Shown here: positions 8,332 through 15,539 of the stretch, in pieces | Layout: each line of letters starts with the position of its first letter | Numbering within the stretch: position 1 is the first letter of the stretch | Source: Shimia sp049116215 | GTDB taxonomy: Bacteria; Pseudomonadota; Alphaproteobacteria; Rhodobacterales; Rhodobacteraceae | DNA: 64,000 bases | Assembly: GCF_049116215.1 (NCBI RefSeq) | Contig: NZ_JAGDZB010000006.1 | Coordinates: forward strand, 124,001 to 188,000 | Reading direction: 5' to 3' | Made by a program: the position numbers and the translations under genes | The notes under the pieces: model-generated | What the model was told of the DNA's origin: nothing | What the model saw: the letters and a program-made list of their open reading frames with translations, nothing else | Database searches by the model: none

Positions 8332-9239
8332 CTACTCGGCAGCGGCGTTGGTGGTTAGGACGTGGGGTAGCCAGTTGGCCAGCTCAGCGCCAATCAGATG
8401 CGGGTTGTCCTCCTGCAGGTAGTGGATGCCTGCGCCAATATCGACAGTGGTCAAGTTCTTGATGGTGTTGCGGCACCAAGTTAACTCGTCGGCTTGGATA
8501 GTACCGCCCGGCGTCGCATAGAACAGCAGCATGGGCAGATCGGTTTGCCCGAGCCATTGGCTGTAGCTTTGCACGACGTCAAAGACATCCTTGGGGCTGC
8601 CGTCGATGGGGATTTCTGTGGGCCACATGCGCAATGGTTTTCGGCTGCGGGCAGTGGGGTAGGGCGCGCGGTAGGCGGCCATTTCTGCTTCTGTCAGTTT
8701 GCGGATCATGGCGCTGGGCAGGATCTTGTTCACAAACATATTGGCGGCGGAAACCATCAACCAGCCGAGGACCGGCGTGCGCATCATCTTGAAGCCGATG
8801 CGGAAGTCGCGGGAGAAGCTGTCCCAGGTCATCGGGCGGATGACGGCTTCCATGAAGGCGATGCCGCGCACGTTTTCTGGATGGCGGCGGGCGTAATGAA
8901 ACCCGAGAGCGGAGCCCCAATCGTGGATCACCAGCACCACATCCTTAAGCCTAAGCGCCTCGATGAAGCCGTCAAGATACGGAACGTGATCCTCAAAGCG
9001 GTAGGCCAGGTCCGGTTTGTCGGATTTGCCCATGCCGATCAGATCAAGCGCGTGGCGCGGCCGTGCGGCGTGACGTGCGGGATGATGTTGCGCCAGAGAT
9101 AAGAGCTGGTGGGGTTGCCGTGGATGAAGAGGACGGGCTGACCTTCGCCTTCATCGACGTAGTGGATTTTGTGGCCGTTCACCTCAACAAAGCGGGATTG
9201 AAAGGGGAAATCGGCGGAGATCGGTTGGGAGTTTGTCAT
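8332..9239 (-). pseudogene. Haloalkane dehalogenase (DhaA/HLD-II type) with a 1-nt frameshift
   Basis: Two reading frames together encode a 302-residue haloalkane dehalogenase. Frame one (start 9239, MTNSQPIS) carries HGNPTSSYLWRNIIPH and stops at 9039. Frame two resumes at ALDLIGMGKSDKPD. The frames join if one base is restored near 9052-9053, where the expected codon is two bases long. All active-site residues survive: halide-binding Asn42 (HGN), nucleophile Asp107 and Trp108 (VIHDWGSALG), Glu131 (AFMEAV) and His273 (GIHYLQED). The near-complete match to Rhodococcus DhaA motifs supports HLD subfamily II. The enzyme hydrolyses haloalkanes to alcohol and halide. With so little other decay, the lesion is either very recent or a sequencing error. 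It is transcribed behind a small membrane protein gene. Confidence 0.85.
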
Positions 9240-9259
9240 TTGGGGCCTCTCAGAAGGAC

Positions 9260-9637
9260 TTAGGCGCGGTAGGCGAAAAAGGCGCGCACTGGGGCGGAGA
9301 AGGATAGTGCCATGCTGATCGCAAAGGTCAGGAAGCCAATGGGGGCGCCGACGTAAAGCGAGATGCCGAGGTCGGCCAGAAGGGCGACGCACAGGCCAAG
9401 CATGTGGCGTTTCAGGATTGAACGGACGAGGCCTGCAAAGGCCAGCACGTAGCCACCAAGCGCGAGCAGCATCAGGGTGGCGGCGCTGTTGCTTTCAAGG
9501 CCATGCACGGACAGGCCGTAGAATTTGAAGGCTACGAAGAAACCGACGGTCAGCAGAATTTTCAAAGCGTTCAGGATGAAGATCACCCGAAGCAGGATGG
9601 GTTTTGTGGCGCCGAGCTGTGGGTCGAGTGTGGTCAT
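9260..9637 (-). CDS. Four-helix membrane protein of unknown function
   Basis: A 125-residue integral membrane protein with four predicted hydrophobic helices (PILLRVIFILNALKILLT; SAATLMLLALGGYVLAFAGL; the HMLGLCVALLADLGISLYVG region; GFLTFAISMALSFSAP). Start 9637 has AAGGAGATCACC directly upstream; the frame continues upstream without support. It lies 20 bp before the dehalogenase start and shares its promoter, facing a TetR gene across a palindromic operator. No family is recognised with confidence. A role in uptake, or in protecting the membrane from the dehalogenase substrate, is only a guess. Confidence 0.7.
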   Translation of the reverse strand: MTTLDPQLGATKPILLRVIFILNALKILLTVGFFVAFKFYGLSVHGLESNSAATLMLLALGGYVLAFAGLVRSILKRHMLGLCVALLADLGISLYVGAPIGFLTFAISMALSFSAPVRAFFAYRA

Positions 9638-9696
9638 GGTGATCTCCTTTGGGCGTTTGGTGCGGCGCATTGAGGGACGTCGCGGAATATGCTAGT

Positions 9697-9726
9697 CGTG
9701 TGGATAGAAACAAAACTATCCACACG
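9697..9726. promoter_or_regulatory. Palindromic TetR operator
   Basis: CGTGTGGATAG and CTATCCACACG form perfect 11-bp arms around an 8-nt spacer, between the divergent membrane protein/dehalogenase and TetR genes. A third half-site, CACGGATAG, continues to 9731 as a direct repeat. Position and symmetry suggest that TetR represses both directions from here. Confidence 0.75.
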
Positions 9727-9738
9727 GATAGAAAAGGC

Positions 9739-10344
9739 ATGGAGAATTCTGTGGCGCGCAAACGAAAGGCCGATCACGAGACCGCGATTGCGGGTGCGTT
9801 GGCGCTCTTCTGGGAGAAGGGATACACCGGCGCGAGCACGCGGGAGATTGAAGAGAAAACCGGGCTGACGCGGTTTACGTTGCAGACGGCCTATGGTGGC
9901 AAGGAGGCGTTTTTCCTCGCAACGTTAGACAGTTACCTCAACAACGCCGAAGCACAGCATTTCCCGGATGCGGAGACGTTTACGTTGTCGGATTTGGCGG
10001 AGTGGTTTGAGAGCATTGCCTCGGAGCAGAAAATCCCACGGGTCGAGGACGCGGGGTGTTTGGCGTTTAACTCGATTAGTCAGTTTGACCGCTCTGACCC
10101 GGAGGTGAATGCCCGGATTTCCCGTTACCTCGAAACCTTGGAGGGCAGATTCGCAGCGATTCTGACACGGGCGGCGCAGGCTGGAACAGTGCAACTGCCG
10201 CAATCCCCGGAAGCAGCGGCGCAGGTTCTGGTGGGGCTTTTGTTGGGGCTACATTCCGTCATAAAGGCGCGCACCGAGGACTCAATGGCGCGGTCTTATG
10301 CGGCGGCCGCGGCAGGGCTGATGCGCAGCTGGGAAGTGTCCTAG
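9739..10344 (+). CDS. TetR-family transcriptional regulator
   Basis: A 201-residue regulator. The N-terminal TetR helix-turn-helix (HETAIAGALALFWEKGYTGA, then STREIEEKTGLTRFTLQTAYGGKEAFF) is typical. The C-terminal helical ligand domain resembles TetR_C groups that regulate dehydrogenases and detoxification genes. Start ATG 9739 places the DNA-binding domain at the usual distance from the N-terminus; the open frame upstream of it crosses the operator. It faces the membrane protein/dehalogenase unit and most likely represses it and itself. Confidence 0.88.
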   Translation: MENSVARKRKADHETAIAGALALFWEKGYTGASTREIEEKTGLTRFTLQTAYGGKEAFFLATLDSYLNNAEAQHFPDAETFTLSDLAEWFESIASEQKIPRVEDAGCLAFNSISQFDRSDPEVNARISRYLETLEGRFAAILTRAAQAGTVQLPQSPEAAAQVLVGLLLGLHSVIKARTEDSMARSYAAAAAGLMRSWEVS

Positions 10345-10367
10345 TGCGGGCTTAAAGCGGCGACAAA

Positions 10368-10398
10368 AAGAAACCCCGCCGGACTGGCGGGGTTTCTT
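10368..10398. terminator. Bidirectional intrinsic terminator
   Basis: A 13-bp perfect stem AAGAAACCCCGCC / GGCGGGGTTTCTT with a 5-nt loop lies between the convergent TetR and VOC genes. Confidence 0.9.
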
Positions 10399-10401
10399 AG
10401 T

Positions 10402-10773
10402 TTAGCCGGCTAGGTCTTCGGCCAACATGAAGGCGTTGTCGTCCGGATCATAGAAGGTCGCCAGTTTGACCATCTCCGGAATGACTTGTGTCGGGCCGTC
10501 GAACTTTACGTTCGCCGCCTCAAGCGCGCTGCGGGCGGTGTCGATGTCGTCGACGCCAAACACCGGGACGCAATTGCCAGGTTTGGGCTCGGATTGCTCG
10601 CCCAAGCCAAGGATCACGCCCTCGGTTTTGGTGTCAAGTTCGCTCCAGCCGGCTTCGTCAATGTGATAGCGCAGCTCAAAGCCCAGTTTCTCTTTGAACC
10701 AGGCGGCGCTGGCGTGGCGATCACTCACAGAAATTGAGAGCGTGATGATGTTGGTCAATGCGGCAAGAGCCAT
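10402..10773 (-). CDS. VOC (glyoxalase/bleomycin-resistance fold) protein
   Basis: A 123-residue single-domain VOC protein: the N-terminal strand (TNIITLSISVSDRHASAAWF), KEKLGFELRY, ELDTKTEGVILGLGE and the terminal ATFYDPDDNAFMLAE are the usual landmarks. Members are metal-dependent lyases, dioxygenases or drug-binding proteins; the substrate cannot be inferred. The start is taken at 10773, with TAAGGA eight bases upstream; the frame extends ten codons further without a ribosome site. It is divergent from the HxlR regulator at 10825 across 51 bp, so the two probably form a small inducible unit. Confidence 0.82.
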   Translation of the reverse strand: MALAALTNIITLSISVSDRHASAAWFKEKLGFELRYHIDEAGWSELDTKTEGVILGLGEQSEPKPGNCVPVFGVDDIDTARSALEAANVKFDGPTQVIPEMVKLATFYDPDDNAFMLAEDLAG

Positions 10774-10824
10774 GATGCGGTCCTTAGTGGTTGTTGTTTT
10801 CACAAAATGTAGTTACTATACTTT

Positions 10825-11358
10825 ATGGACATTAAGTTGCTTGTCAAGATCACCTCTCGGGCCTGGGCGCTCGACATTCTGGCGCAGATGCATCGTGGCG
10901 TACCGGGGCGGCAGGCGACGTTGATTGCAGCCACAGGGGCGGGGCGCACGGCCTTTGGTGCCAGTCTAGCGCACCTGATGGAGCTGGGGGTGGTGATGCG
11001 AAATCCCGGACACGGGCATCCGTTGCGGCCGGAATTTGTTTTGACGGACCTGGGCGCAGTGGCGGCGGCTAAGGCAGATGAGATTTTGCGGGTGGCGGAA
11101 GAGAGCGACACCAAGCTGTTGCGCAAAAGCTGGACCGTGCCAGTGTTGGCGTTGGCGACGCGGCCGCAGCGGTTTTCTGGCTTCAAGGCGGGATTGGGCG
11201 CGATCACGGATCGGGCGCTCTCCACCTCGTTGCAGAAATTGGAGGCCCAGGAGTGGGTGGCACGGGAGATTGATCTGTCCGAACGGGTGCCGTTTCCGAC
11301 CTATCAGGCGGTGAACGCCGGGGCGCGGATCAGCCAGGTGATTGGGTTGGCGGGTTAG
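10825..11358 (+). CDS. HxlR-family regulator with two winged-helix halves
   Basis: A 177-residue regulator. The second half (about 95-175: SWTVPVLALATRPQRFSGFK, then ITDRALSTSLQKLEAQEWV) is a canonical HxlR winged helix. The first half (about 8-88: RAWALDILAQMHRGVPGR, then MELGVVMRNPGHGHPLR) looks like a diverged copy of the same fold. There is no cysteine, so redox sensing of the YodB/HypR kind is excluded. The start has no good ribosome site; TTACTATACTTT immediately precedes ATG, so the message may be nearly leaderless or the true start may be a little downstream. It faces the VOC gene. Confidence 0.78.
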   Translation: MDIKLLVKITSRAWALDILAQMHRGVPGRQATLIAATGAGRTAFGASLAHLMELGVVMRNPGHGHPLRPEFVLTDLGAVAAAKADEILRVAEESDTKLLRKSWTVPVLALATRPQRFSGFKAGLGAITDRALSTSLQKLEAQEWVAREIDLSERVPFPTYQAVNAGARISQVIGLAG

Positions 11359-11547
11359 GTTCCCGGTAGGTGCGGTTCCCGGAAGAAAATGTTATTTGCC
11401 GACATGGTGGCGGTGTCGTCGCCTATGGCAGCAGTGCGGGACAGAACGGCCCTTCACTCTGATCGATTCAACTGGCGCATTGGGCCCAAACCGGACATCC
11501 TGATTGGAAGGATTGTTCGGCAACGACTCAATCCAGAGATTGGTCGT

Positions 11548-13344
11548 CTAGGGCTCAGTAGAATAGCGCGTTCCAGGATTGAATGTGTCGGCTTCAAACA
11601 CCTCTTCGACCACATCAAAAGTGTTATCGTATACAACATCTCCACCGATAACTGTTCTGGCTACATTAGTAGTCCACAATTGCTCAATTGGAGCTTCGAA
11701 GGGATTGCGATCAAGAACAATGAAGTCAGCGAGCTTGCCTGCCTCTATCGATCCAAGACGATCTTCCCAACCACTTCCAAGGCAATGCGCTCCACCTTGC
11801 GTAAAGCCGTAAATCGCCTCTTCCAGATTTATCGATTGATTAGGGTTCAAAGATGGACCAGTTGGGTTTTCCGGGTCTGTGCGCATGATCCAGGATTGCA
11901 TTTGATGAAAGCCGTTGGGCTCTGGAATCAGGGCAGAGGCCCAGTCACTGCCGAAGCCCACAGGAATTCCCATGTCGAGGGCGCGGGCGGTTTGAAACGC
12001 CTTGATTGAATCGCTGACATTAAAGAAGGACTGATATCGATCACCAACAGGCGGCGCCATGCTGCCTTCGATTTCCGGTGCTGGATATGATAGTGCAGGC
12101 GAGAAATCCATGCACAAACCGTCGATCTCTGCCAGGACCTCAAAGTCTTCCTTTCGTGTCATCCATGCGTGAGAGAAATGCAATAACGGGCCATCGGGGC
12201 CGATTTCATTGCGCACCCTTTTGAACAGTTGCGCAAGTTCCTTACCGCCTGCGTCCCCTATCACGTGAACGATAACCCCAAGGCCTTTTTGATTAAAGTC
12301 TAAAACCTCAGCTTCGAACTGTTCAACCGGCATTGTGGTTTGGCCTCGCTGACCGGGGAGATCTTCGTAATCGTCTAGCAAATACGCGGTAAAGCTGTCG
12401 GGTCCGCCGTCAAAGAACATTTTCACAGTGTTTGGCTTTACTAGGCGTGTTTCATAAGACGCCCAGTCAGCAATTGTGACCGCCTGCTCTTCAGCGACCT
12501 TTTCCATATAATGACTGCGCCAATCCCAGGATGGAAACAGGCGCATTGTGAGGTCACCTCGTCGGTCAAGAATGTTTGCGGCCTCAACAGGAACTGCGTG
12601 CCCTTCCGCAGCTTTGATCGCGGTGAACCCAAAGGAATTCCACTCGGCAAATATCTTGGCTTGCGCAGTGGCCACGGCATCAACAGGTACTTCGGGCAAG
12701 GCTTGGGCAATCACGCCCATTGCATATTCTCTAGCTGTTCCACTGGGTTCGTTGGTGATCGGGTCTCTATCAAAAAGAACTTTTTTTGTGTTTTCGTAGT
12801 CTGCCGTGACCCCCGCAAGCTCTAATGCCTTTGAATTGACCCAGGCAGAATGTCCGGTTTGGCTGATCAGATATACAGGCCTGTCGGATACGATGGCATC
12901 CAAAAGCTCTTTGTTTGGGCTGTCGTTTTCAAAAACCCCCAGATTCCATTGACCACCCCGGATCAGCTCGACATCCGGATTGGCCTCTGCATAGGCCTTG
13001 ATGTCAGCCAACATTTGGTTGGCATCAGTGGGGTTTGAAAAAATCACGCCTGCGCGGTCAACACCGACTGAAAGCGGGTGTGCGTGGACATCTATCAGGC
13101 CCGGCATGACAAATGCGCCTTCCAGATCAATTATTTTTGTGGTCTCTCCGGCGGCGGCCATAGCATCTTCGTTGGAGCCGACTATTTCAAAGCTGCCATT
13201 GTTTATGGCGACTGCTTCGGCCCAAGGGTTGGCGCCGTCAACTGTGTAAACCTTACCATTCAAATAGACGGCATCGGCATCCTGAGAGAATGCTGCAGTA
13301 CCCGCAAGTACAATGGCGAGGCATGATGACGTAAAAAGTTGCAT
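11548..13344 (-). CDS. Exported metal-dependent amidohydrolase (YtcJ-like)
   Basis: A 598-residue amidohydrolase_3-type protein with an N-terminal signal peptide (MQLFTSSCLAIVLAGTAAFS). Landmarks are YLNGKVYTVD (the small beta domain), GAFVMPGLIDVHAHP (first metal His pair), HVIGDAGGKEL (later metal His), HFSHAWM, and a catalytic Asp in GFGSDWA. The closing segment IEAGKLADFIVLDRNPFE is the usual family ending. Such enzymes hydrolyse amides, cyclic imides or N-formyl groups; the substrate is unknown and periplasmic action is likely. Codon usage appears more AT-rich than in the neighbours, possibly a sign of transfer. It stands alone with no terminator recognised at its 3' side; the 189 bp from there to the HxlR gene hold nothing I recognise. 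Confidence 0.82.
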   Translation of the reverse strand: MQLFTSSCLAIVLAGTAAFSQDADAVYLNGKVYTVDGANPWAEAVAINNGSFEIVGSNEDAMAAAGETTKIIDLEGAFVMPGLIDVHAHPLSVGVDRAGVIFSNPTDANQMLADIKAYAEANPDVELIRGGQWNLGVFENDSPNKELLDAIVSDRPVYLISQTGHSAWVNSKALELAGVTADYENTKKVLFDRDPITNEPSGTAREYAMGVIAQALPEVPVDAVATAQAKIFAEWNSFGFTAIKAAEGHAVPVEAANILDRRGDLTMRLFPSWDWRSHYMEKVAEEQAVTIADWASYETRLVKPNTVKMFFDGGPDSFTAYLLDDYEDLPGQRGQTTMPVEQFEAEVLDFNQKGLGVIVHVIGDAGGKELAQLFKRVRNEIGPDGPLLHFSHAWMTRKEDFEVLAEIDGLCMDFSPALSYPAPEIEGSMAPPVGDRYQSFFNVSDSIKAFQTARALDMGIPVGFGSDWASALIPEPNGFHQMQSWIMRTDPENPTGPSLNPNQSINLEEAIYGFTQGGAHCLGSGWEDRLGSIEAGKLADFIVLDRNPFEAPIEQLWTTNVARTVIGGDVVYDNTFDVVEEVFEADTFNPGTRYSTEP

Positions 13345-13656
13345 GACCGATCTCCAAAATTCCTATGACCTAGCGATTTTTTTAGCACGGCGCTGGATGA
13401 ATGTAACGTTACGAGTACTCAAGAATGACCCGAAGGTCGGCTAACCGCCCCAAAAAAACGAATTGTGCTTGCAGCGGCATAAGTCACTATGGGCTCAATG
13501 TAGACATAGCCCACTCCTCGCTTGACTCCCCCAGAATCCCCCGTATAAGCGCGGCTTCATTGGTGTTGGTGGCCCTCGCAAGAGGATGCCTGTCATGTCG
13601 GCAAAATCCGGCAAGAGGACAACGCCCTTCGAAACCTAAACGAAGGAGATCAGCAG
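13345..13656. promoter_or_regulatory. Intergenic region with rpsD promoter and structured leader
   Basis: No gene is seen in these 312 bp. A sigma-70-type promoter for rpsD is visible: TTGACT at 13522-13527, a 16-bp spacer and TATAAG at 13544-13549. The leader of about 100 nt holds a CCTC-gcaa-GAGG tetraloop hairpin (13574-13585), two copies of GCAAGAGGA (13578-13586 and 13611-13619), and CCTTCG (13626-13631) able to pair with CGAAGG (13641-13646), which overlaps the ribosome site AAGGAG. A perfect GTAACGTTAC palindrome (13403-13412) lies nearer the amidohydrolase start. Confidence 0.7.
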
Positions 13657-14277
13657 ATGACAAAAAGAACTGCTGCCAAGTACAAAATTGACCGCCGGAT
13701 GGGCGAAAACATCTGGGGTCGTCCAAAATCCCCAGTCAACCGTCGTGACTATGGCCCAGGCCAGCATGGTCAGCGCCGCAAGGGCAAGCTGTCCGACTTC
13801 GGTACGCAGCTTCGCGCCAAGCAGAAGCTGAAAGGCTACTACGGCGACATGACCGAGAAAATGTTCCGCCGCATCTATGCGGAAGCGGAGCGTGTTAAAG
13901 GCGACACCGGTGAAAACCTGATCGGCCTGCTGGAGCGCCGCCTGGATGCGGTTGTGTACCGCGCCAAGTTTGTGGCCACCGTGTTTGCTGCCCGTCAGTT
14001 TGTGAACCACGGCCACGTTCTGGTGAACGGCAAGCGCGTGAACATCGCGTCTTACCGCGTTAAAGAAGGCGACGTGATCGAAGTTCGTGAGAAGTCCAAG
14101 CAGCTCGCAGTTCTGCTGGAAGCCACTCAGCTGAACGAGCGCGACGTGCCTGACTACATCGACGCCGACCACAACAAAATGACCGCAACTTTTGTACGCG
14201 CACCTGGCCTGTCCGACGTGCCATACCCAGTTGTGATGGAACCAAACCTGGTCGTGGAATTCTACGCGAAGAACTAA
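13657..14277 (+). CDS. rpsD: 30S ribosomal protein S4
   Basis: The 206-residue primary 16S rRNA-binding protein S4, which nucleates 30S assembly. The N-terminal region carries YKIDRRMGENIWGRPKSPV and GQHGQRRKGKLSDFG; the S4 RNA-binding domain follows (RLDAVVYRAKF, VNHGHVLVNGKRVNIASY). The length is normal for alphaproteobacteria. It is monocistronic with its own strong promoter, an AAGGAG ribosome site that can be paired in the leader, and its own terminator. Codons end mostly in C or G, as in the other highly expressed genes here. S4 represses its own translation in E. coli and Bacillus, so leader-mediated feedback is plausible. Confidence 0.98.
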   Translation: MTKRTAAKYKIDRRMGENIWGRPKSPVNRRDYGPGQHGQRRKGKLSDFGTQLRAKQKLKGYYGDMTEKMFRRIYAEAERVKGDTGENLIGLLERRLDAVVYRAKFVATVFAARQFVNHGHVLVNGKRVNIASYRVKEGDVIEVREKSKQLAVLLEATQLNERDVPDYIDADHNKMTATFVRAPGLSDVPYPVVMEPNLVVEFYAKN

Positions 14278-14308
14278 TCTTCGCCGACCTAGGTTACAGA
14301 ATACGAAG

Positions 14309-14338
14309 AGGGCCGCGAGTGTATCGCGGCCCTTTTTA
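14309..14338 (+). terminator. rpsD intrinsic terminator
   Basis: A 10-bp perfect stem AGGGCCGCGA / TCGCGGCCCT with loop GTGTA is followed by a T-run, 31 bp after the rpsD stop. Confidence 0.92.
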
Positions 14339-14378
14339 TTTGCGCGGGTTTTGGAAGTTGCTGCGGCGCTGGGTGGGC

Positions 14379-15536
14379 TTAGCCTTTGGCCAGCGTGTCG
14401 CCGAGTTTTTCCAGCAGCTTCAGGCAATCGGACAGTTGATCCAGCGCGATGAATTCGTCGGCCTTGTGGGCCTGCTCGATTGAACCGGGGCCGCAGACCA
14501 CCACGTCCATACCCATCGACTGAAACAGGCCTGCCTCGGTGCCAAAGGGCACAAGGTCTGCGCCGTTGGCGCCGGTGAGCTCCATCAGCAGTTTGCGCGC
14601 GGCGTTGTCGTCCACGGGCACAAGGCCTGCGACCTCCCCCACAACTTCGGTGTCGATCTGCGCGTCGGGGAAGACCTTGCGCATGGCGGGCAGCAGCTCG
14701 TCTTCGCAGTAGGCTTTCAGGGCCTCTTTTACAAAGCTGGCGTCGCTGGCCTGTACCGGGCGCATTTCCCAATCCACCTGCGCCTTGGGGGCAATGACGT
14801 TGTGCACGCTGCCGCCGTGCAGCGCGCCGACGTTCACGGTGGTCCAGGGGGGCTCAAAGCGGCTGGTATCTGGCGCCATGGTGGTGAGCTTGGCTTTCAG
14901 TTCCAGCAGGCGGGAGACATAGCGGGCGGCGTATTCGACGGCGTTGACACCCAGATCGGGTGCGGAGCCGTGGCCTTCCAACCCCTGAAAACGGGTGCTG
15001 TACTCGTGGCAGCCTTTGTGGCCTTCGATGATGCGCATGGAGGTCGGCTCGCCAATGATGGCCAGCCGGGGATTAATGTTGCGCTCTTTCAGGGCCTCAA
15101 CCAGATGGCCTGCGCCAATGCAGCCGGTCTCCTCGTCATAGGTGAAGGCAAAATGCACCGGCGTGTCGGTGACTCGCTGGGCAAAGTGGGGCGCCATAGC
15201 GACGGTGGCGGCGATGAAGCCTTTCATGTCGCAGGTGCCGCGCCCGTAAAGACGGCCGTCGCGCTGCTCCATGACAAAGGGGTCGGAGGTCCAGTCCTGA
15301 TCGGTGACCGGCACCACATCGCTGTGACCTGAGAGCACAATGCCGCCGTCGACCGCAGGGCCAAGGGTGGCAAAGAGGTTGGCCTTTTTGCCAGTCTCGT
15401 CGTGGAAGATCTCCACCTTGGCGCCGCAGTCTTTTAGACGTGCGGCAAGGTAGGAGATCATGTCGAGGTTGCTGTCGACTGAAACGGTCGGGAAGGCGAT
15501 TAGGTCGGACAGGATCTGTTTGGTGGTCTCCAGCAT
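14379..15536 (-). CDS. argE: M20-family deacylase, acetylornithine deacetylase (ArgE)-like
   Basis: A 385-residue zinc aminoacylase. Metal-binding and catalytic motifs are visible: GHSDVVPV (His, then Asp), GRGTCDMKGF (bridging Asp), DEETGCIGAGH (catalytic Glu-Glu), GEPTSM, and a late FGTEAGLF region before the last metal His. By overall sequence it is of the ArgE type, which cleaves N-acetylornithine. However, it is the third gene of a catabolic-looking operon, starting 3 bp after the M24 enzyme and behind an aminotransferase. Cleaving another N-acetyl diamino acid, such as N-acetyl-diaminobutyrate from ectoine, is a real alternative. The name argE is by similarity only. Confidence 0.8.
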   Translation of the reverse strand: MLETTKQILSDLIAFPTVSVDSNLDMISYLAARLKDCGAKVEIFHDETGKKANLFATLGPAVDGGIVLSGHSDVVPVTDQDWTSDPFVMEQRDGRLYGRGTCDMKGFIAATVAMAPHFAQRVTDTPVHFAFTYDEETGCIGAGHLVEALKERNINPRLAIIGEPTSMRIIEGHKGCHEYSTRFQGLEGHGSAPDLGVNAVEYAARYVSRLLELKAKLTTMAPDTSRFEPPWTTVNVGALHGGSVHNVIAPKAQVDWEMRPVQASDASFVKEALKAYCEDELLPAMRKVFPDAQIDTEVVGEVAGLVPVDDNAARKLLMELTGANGADLVPFGTEAGLFQSMGMDVVVCGPGSIEQAHKADEFIALDQLSDCLKLLEKLGDTLAKG

Positions 15537-15539
15537 GGG

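Noticed and set aside
9030..9060. Programmed ribosomal frameshift in the dehalogenase gene
   Set aside because: No slippery heptamer, internal Shine-Dalgarno or downstream stem is evident, and relatives need no shift.
11389..12009. 206-codon plus-strand frame
   Set aside because: Runs through the amidohydrolase 3' end on the opposite strand and has no family features.
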